From Microbulbifer agarilyticus S89 (lineage in GTDB: Bacteria > Pseudomonadota > Gammaproteobacteria > Pseudomonadales > Cellvibrionaceae), in assembly GCF_000220505.1 (NCBI RefSeq), contig NZ_AFPJ01000032.1, forward strand, positions 1 through 64,000: a stretch of 64,000 nt of DNA, given 5' to 3'. The position numbers and the translations under genes were made by a program. Numbering within the stretch: position 1 is the stretch's first letter; every line of letters starts with the position of its first letter. The notes under the pieces are model-generated. The model worked only from the letters and a program-made list of their open reading frames with translations, made no database searches and was not told where the DNA came from. Of the stretch, positions 60,175-64,000 are shown piece by piece.

Positions 60175-61152
60175 ATGCTTGAGTCCAAAAGTGCCTCCAG
60201 CCAACCGGCCGGGGAAGACAAACAACATGCCAGCGACCAGATTCCGCAACTGGCGGCGACCCTTAAGGCCGCCGGCGATCCGTTGCGCCTGGAGATATTG
60301 CGCCTGCTGGCTCAGGACTCCTATAGCGTGCTGGAGCTATGCCACATTTTCGACCTGCGCCAGCCAGCACTGTCGCACCACCTGAAGGTGCTCTCCCAGG
60401 CTGGACTGGTCAGCAAACGCCGTGAGGGCAACAACCTGTTCTACCGGCGCTCCGCCAACAGCGAGCTGCTCCAGCAACTGTTCAGTGGCCTCGACCAGCT
60501 GCCGCTAAGCACTGGCCGGGCCGCCGCCGTGGCCCAGATTGCCGCAGAGCGTGCCGAGGCCTCGCGCCGCTTCTTTGCCGACTACGGCAATCGCTTCCGC
60601 GAACAGCAGGAGCTGATCGCCAGTTATAGCGTCTATGGCCCACAGGTAGCACAGCTGCTGAAACCCGGCCGTCACGCGCTTGAGGTAGGCCCGGGCGAAG
60701 GGGAATTCCTGGAGGAGCTGGCCAGCCGCTTTGGCACGGTCACTGCGCTGGATCTGTCCGCGACCATGCTCGAGCGCGCGCAGGCCTTTGCCGACGAAAA
60801 GGGCCTGCAGAATATCGAGTTCGTGTGCGATGACACACGTGCCGCCGCATCCCGCCCGGAAAGTGCGGACTGCATTGTGGTGAATATGGTGTTGCACCAC
60901 ACGCCGGATCCCGCGCAGATTTTTCACGATCTGCAAAAGTCTTTAAGGGCCGGCGGGCAGCTGCTGATTACCGACCTGCACGACCATGCGCAGGACTGGG
61001 CACGGGATGCCTGTGGCGACCTGTGGCTGGGTTTTGCGCCCCAGCAGCTGGTTGAGTGGGCCGCAGATGCGGGCCTGAGCAAAGGGCGCAGTGTGCACAG
61101 TGCGCTGCGCAATGGCTTCCAGATTCAAATCCAAGAATTTTTGAAACCCTGA
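60175..61152 (+). CDS. ArsR-family regulator fused to a SAM-dependent methyltransferase domain (SahR-like)
   Basis: N-terminal winged helix of the ArsR type (about 22-105: LKAAGDPLRLEILRLLAQ, QPALSHHLKVLSQAGLVSKRREGNNLFYRR) and a C-terminal class I methyltransferase-like domain with ALEVGPGEGEFLEELASRFG (about 168-187). No metal-site cysteines of ArsR sensors are visible. Proteins of this design control methyl-cycle genes in proteobacteria by sensing S-adenosylhomocysteine, called SahR in some. metK and ahcY follow directly, which supports that role. The ATG at 60175 gives a nearly leaderless mRNA. Confidence 0.88.
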   Translation: MLESKSASSQPAGEDKQHASDQIPQLAATLKAAGDPLRLEILRLLAQDSYSVLELCHIFDLRQPALSHHLKVLSQAGLVSKRREGNNLFYRRSANSELLQQLFSGLDQLPLSTGRAAAVAQIAAERAEASRRFFADYGNRFREQQELIASYSVYGPQVAQLLKPGRHALEVGPGEGEFLEELASRFGTVTALDLSATMLERAQAFADEKGLQNIEFVCDDTRAAASRPESADCIVVNMVLHHTPDPAQIFHDLQKSLRAGGQLLITDLHDHAQDWARDACGDLWLGFAPQQLVEWAADAGLSKGRSVHSALRNGFQIQIQEFLKP

Positions 61153-61293
61153 CCACCCAAAAAAAATCGCATTCAAGCAGCAAACCAATTACGTAATAGC
61201 TAAGTACTAGGCAGTGTCGGCGGGCGAAACCGTAGTTCCCCGCGCCAGCATAGGAATAACGGAAGCGCGCCAAGCGCAATAGGAGAACTCAGC
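61153..61293 (+). promoter_or_regulatory. metK leader with palindrome and hairpin
   Basis: 141 bp between the regulator and metK. It has a 10-bp palindrome ATTACGTAAT (61187-61196), a possible hairpin GCGGG...CCCGC-type around 61218-61242, and AGGAG eight bases before the metK ATG. I found no ATCAAAA/TTTTGAT site here and no recognisable SAM or SAH riboswitch. A promoter is likely but not placed. Confidence 0.4.
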
Positions 61294-62514
61294 ATGAGTG
61301 AATACAGCATTTTTACCTCGGAATCAGTATCCGAAGGCCATCCAGACAAAATCGCCGACCAGATTTCCGATGCGGTACTGGACGCCCTGCTGGCACGCGA
61401 CAAAAACGCCCGTGTAGCCTGCGAAACCCTGGTGAAAACCGGTATCGCGGTTATTGCGGGTGAAATCAGCACCAGCGCCTGGGTCGACCTGGAAGACCTG
61501 GTGCGCAAGGTCATTACCGATATCGGCTACACCTCTTCTGCGGTGGGTTACGACGGTGAAACCTGTGGTGTGATCAATGTGATCGGCAAGCAGTCTGTGG
61601 ATATCGCCCAGGGCGTGGACCGGGTAAAACCGGAAGACCAGGGCGCCGGTGACCAGGGTCTGATGTTCGGCTATGCCACCGATGAAACCCCGACGTTCAT
61701 GCCGTCGCCGGTGTACTACGCACACCGTCTGGTAGAGCGTCAGGCAGAAGCGCGCAAATCCGGCCTGCTGCCGTGGCTGCGCCCGGATGCGAAGAGCCAG
61801 GTTACCTTCCGCTACAACGAACAGGGCGAGCCCTGTGCGATCGATGCGGTGGTGCTGTCTACCCAGCACAACGAAGAGGTGTCCCAGGAAGATCTGCGCG
61901 AAGCGGTTATGGAACTGATCGTGCACCACGTGCTGCCGGCCGACCTGCTGCACGAAAACACCAAGTACCACATCAACCCGACCGGCAAGTTTGTGATCGG
62001 CGGACCTGTAGGTGACTGCGGCCTGACTGGCCGTAAAATTATTGTGGACACCTACGGCGGTTCCGCACGTCACGGCGGCGGCGCTTTCTCTGGTAAGGAC
62101 CCGTCCAAGGTGGACCGCTCCGCCGCTTATGCAGGCCGTTACGTAGCGAAAAATATCGTCGCCGCGGGTCTCGCCAAGCGCTGCGAGATCCAGGTGTCCT
62201 ATGCGATTGGTGTGGCCGAGCCCACCTCTGTCTCCATCAACACCTTCGGCACCGGCAAAATCAGCGACGACAAACTGATCGAACTGGTGCGGGAAAACTT
62301 CGACCTGCGCCCCTACGCCATTTCCAATGCGCTGGACCTGCTGCACCCCATGTATCAGCTGACCGCTGCCTACGGCCACTTCGGCCGCGAGCCGTTTGAG
62401 CACAGCTACAAGTGGATCGACAGCAACGGCAAAGAACAGGTAGAGACCTTCACCGCTTTCCCGTGGGAGAAAACCGACAAGGCGGAAACCCTGCGCGCGC
62501 AAGCAGGTTTCTGA
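61294..62514 (+). CDS. metK: S-adenosylmethionine synthetase
   Basis: Makes SAM from methionine and [24 protein letters not shown] at the start, [19 protein letters not shown] in the middle and [27 protein letters not shown] are the family signatures. 406 aa is usual. AGGAG upstream of the ATG. ahcY follows after 65 bp, and a SAH-type regulator gene precedes, so the locus handles both synthesis of SAM and removal of SAH. Confidence 0.98.
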   Translation: MSEYSIFTSESVSEGHPDKIADQISDAVLDALLARDKNARVACETLVKTGIAVIAGEISTSAWVDLEDLVRKVITDIGYTSSAVGYDGETCGVINVIGKQSVDIAQGVDRVKPEDQGAGDQGLMFGYATDETPTFMPSPVYYAHRLVERQAEARKSGLLPWLRPDAKSQVTFRYNEQGEPCAIDAVVLSTQHNEEVSQEDLREAVMELIVHHVLPADLLHENTKYHINPTGKFVIGGPVGDCGLTGRKIIVDTYGGSARHGGGAFSGKDPSKVDRSAAYAGRYVAKNIVAAGLAKRCEIQVSYAIGVAEPTSVSINTFGTGKISDDKLIELVRENFDLRPYAISNALDLLHPMYQLTAAYGHFGREPFEHSYKWIDSNGKEQVETFTAFPWEKTDKAETLRAQAGF

Positions 62515-62534
62515 TTTACAAGAACACCGAATAC

Positions 62535-62552
62535 AGAGGCCGTTATCGGCCT
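62535..62552 (+). terminator. small hairpin between metK and ahcY
   Basis: GAGGCC / GGCCTC with a 6-nt loop (GTTATC), followed by CAATAAAATT. It is weak as a terminator and may only attenuate read-through into ahcY. Confidence 0.45.
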
Positions 62553-62579
62553 CCAATAAAATTCTCAAGGATTTAACTA

Positions 62580-63965
62580 GTGAACCAAATGAGCACCGAA
62601 TTCAAAGACTTCAAGGTCGCCGATATTAATCTGGCCGATTGGGGCCGCAAGGAAATTGAAATTGCCGAAGGTGAAATGCCGGCATTGATTACCCTGCGTG
62701 AAAAGTACCGCGCAGAGCAGCCGCTGGCGGGTGCCCGCATCATGGGCTGTATCCACATGACCATCCAGACCGCGGTACTGATCGAAACACTGGTGGCATT
62801 GGGTGCAGAGGTGCGCTGGTCTTCATGCAACATTTTCTCCACCCAGGATCACGCCGCTGCCGCCATCGCCGCCCGCGGAATTCCGGTATTTGCCTGGAAA
62901 GGTGAGACCGAAGAAGAGTACGAGTGGTGCCTCGAGCGCACTATTGGTGCTGACGTAGCTGGCTGGCAGCCGAATATGATTCTCGACGACGGTGGCGACC
63001 TGACCGAACTGCTGCACCGCAAGTATTCGGAGCTGTTGGACAAATGCCACGGCATCAGTGAAGAAACCACCACCGGCGTACACCGCCTGCAGGACATGCT
63101 GAAGGCAGGCACCCTCAAGGTACCGGCGATCAACGTGAACGACGCCGTGACCAAGAGCAAGAACGACAACAAATACGGTTGTCGCCACAGCCTGAACGAC
63201 GCCATCAAACGCGGCACCGACCACCTGCTGTCCGGCAAGAAAGCATTGGTTATCGGCTACGGTGATGTGGGCAAAGGCTCTGCAGCTTCCCTGCGCCAGG
63301 AAGGCATGATCGTGAAGGTAACCGAGGTTGACCCCATCTGTGCCATGCAGGCCTGCATGGATGGTTTTGAATTGGTTTCCCCCTACATCAATGGTGAAAA
63401 CAATGGCACCGCAGATTGCATCGACCGCACCCTGCTTGCCAATACCGACCTGATTGTGACCACCACCGGTAATGTAAACGTGTGCGATGCGCACATGCTT
63501 GCGGCGCTCAAGTCCGGTGCAGTGGTGTGTAACATCGGCCACTTCGATAACGAAATCGACACCGCGTTTATGCGCGAAAACTGGGAGTGGCAAGAAGTAA
63601 AACCGCAGGTGCACAAGATCGTGCGCGACGCGGCGAGCAACGATCACCTGCTGCTGCTGTCTGAAGGCCGCCTGGTGAACCTGGGCAACGCTACCGGCCA
63701 CCCCAGCCGCATCATGGACGGCTCCTTCGCCAACCAGGTGCTGGCACAGATCCACCTGTACAAGGAAAAGTTTGCCGACTTGCCCGCAGACCAGAAAGTA
63801 TCCGCGCTGTACGTAAAAGTACTGCCGAAGCATCTGGACGAAGAAGTGGCCAAGTACATGGTCGAGGGCTTTGGCGGCGTAATTACACGCATGACCGAAG
63901 ACCAGGCCAAATATATCGGCGTATCGGTTGACGGCCCGTACAAGCCAGAAAGCTACAAGTATTAA
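62580..63965 (+). CDS. ahcY: S-adenosylhomocysteine hydrolase
   Basis: Hydrolyses SAH to adenosine and homocysteine, relieving inhibition of methyltransferases. [34 protein letters not shown], the NAD motif [17 protein letters not shown] and the C-terminal KPESYKY are characteristic. 461 aa matches the long form with an internal insert. GTG start at 62580 with AAGGA 8 bases upstream; the ATG three codons later is too far from that site. The window ends 35 bp after the stop, so the next gene is unseen. Confidence 0.98.
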   Translation: MNQMSTEFKDFKVADINLADWGRKEIEIAEGEMPALITLREKYRAEQPLAGARIMGCIHMTIQTAVLIETLVALGAEVRWSSCNIFSTQDHAAAAIAARGIPVFAWKGETEEEYEWCLERTIGADVAGWQPNMILDDGGDLTELLHRKYSELLDKCHGISEETTTGVHRLQDMLKAGTLKVPAINVNDAVTKSKNDNKYGCRHSLNDAIKRGTDHLLSGKKALVIGYGDVGKGSAASLRQEGMIVKVTEVDPICAMQACMDGFELVSPYINGENNGTADCIDRTLLANTDLIVTTTGNVNVCDAHMLAALKSGAVVCNIGHFDNEIDTAFMRENWEWQEVKPQVHKIVRDAASNDHLLLLSEGRLVNLGNATGHPSRIMDGSFANQVLAQIHLYKEKFADLPADQKVSALYVKVLPKHLDEEVAKYMVEGFGGVITRMTEDQAKYIGVSVDGPYKPESYKY

Positions 63966-64000
63966 GATGCCTCTGGACCGGTCGCGAATCACCATCGCGA

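Noticed and set aside
62515-62579. Possible SAH riboswitch before ahcY
   Set aside because: Only 65 bp are available, with one small hairpin; none of the conserved SAH-riboswitch sequence is visible.

Overview
The window reads as a chromosomal segment of a gammaproteobacterium of moderately high G+C. Three blocks have the gene order I know from Pseudomonas and its relatives: tyrS-M23 peptidase-anmK-erpA-bactofilin-argC beside an rRNA operon; dsbD-aroQ-accB-accC-prmA-DUF3426-dusB-fis-purH-purD; and metK/ArsR-methyltransferase/tkt/epd/pgk/fba. The mixture of these blocks, the many periplasmic lipoproteins and the particular intergenic palindromes suggest a marine Cellvibrionales-type organism such as Microbulbifer. 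That placement is inference; no 16S sequence lies inside the window. I saw no phage genes, transposase, CRISPR array or tRNA gene.

Layout. 0-0.33 kb: tandem promoters and leader of an rRNA operon reading leftwards out of the window. 0.33-7.4 kb: tyrS, an envelope M23 peptidase, anmK (peptidoglycan recycling), erpA (Fe-S delivery), bactofilin, a DUF6776 protein and argC. 7.5-13.2 kb: CLC channel, then tetrapyrrole genes hemJ, hemL and hemB with a ThiD-like kinase that has an altered active site. 13.2-19.2 kb: PBP1b, a PfkB sugar/nucleoside kinase and a PAS-GGDEF-EAL protein. 19.5-23.6 kb: envelope and copper/thiol group (YajG-like lipoprotein, PCu(A)C copper chaperone, TPR lipoprotein, DsbD). 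23.9-34.4 kb: housekeeping run aroQ, accBC, prmA, zinc-ribbon/DUF3426, dusB-fis, purH, purD, coq7. 34.5-41.3 kb: FAH-family hydrolase, serA, rarD, alpha/beta hydrolase, fba, pgk. 41.6-56.5 kb: an accessory stretch between the two halves of the tkt-epd / pgk-fba glycolytic cluster. It holds a Tat-exported amine oxidase, an SPFH lipoprotein, DUF350 and transglutaminase genes, two metzincin-type proteases, a peroxiredoxin, TapT and a large beta-propeller lipoprotein. 56.6-64 kb: epd, tkt, then a self-contained methyl-cycle locus: ArsR-methyltransferase regulator, metK, ahcY.

The most unusual signal is a family of long intergenic palindromes, with four full copies and one hairpin-only relative. 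Each full copy has about 20-bp outer arms that are complementary within the copy but different in sequence from every other copy. The arms enclose a 53-54 nt core with a shared motif (GTGAACCCATCCCTGGGCGC-like) and an inner hairpin whose stem also covaries. All lie at 3' ends of genes, some directly after an ordinary terminator hairpin. The pattern looks like a mobile or structurally selected element rather than simple repeats.

Other points: a palindromic operator overlaps the -35 box of the ArsR-methyltransferase gene, whose transcript would be nearly leaderless; the pgk stop codon is triplicated by an 18-bp tandem repeat; and the ThiD-like kinase has a scrambled catalytic loop next to a locus where thiE would be expected.
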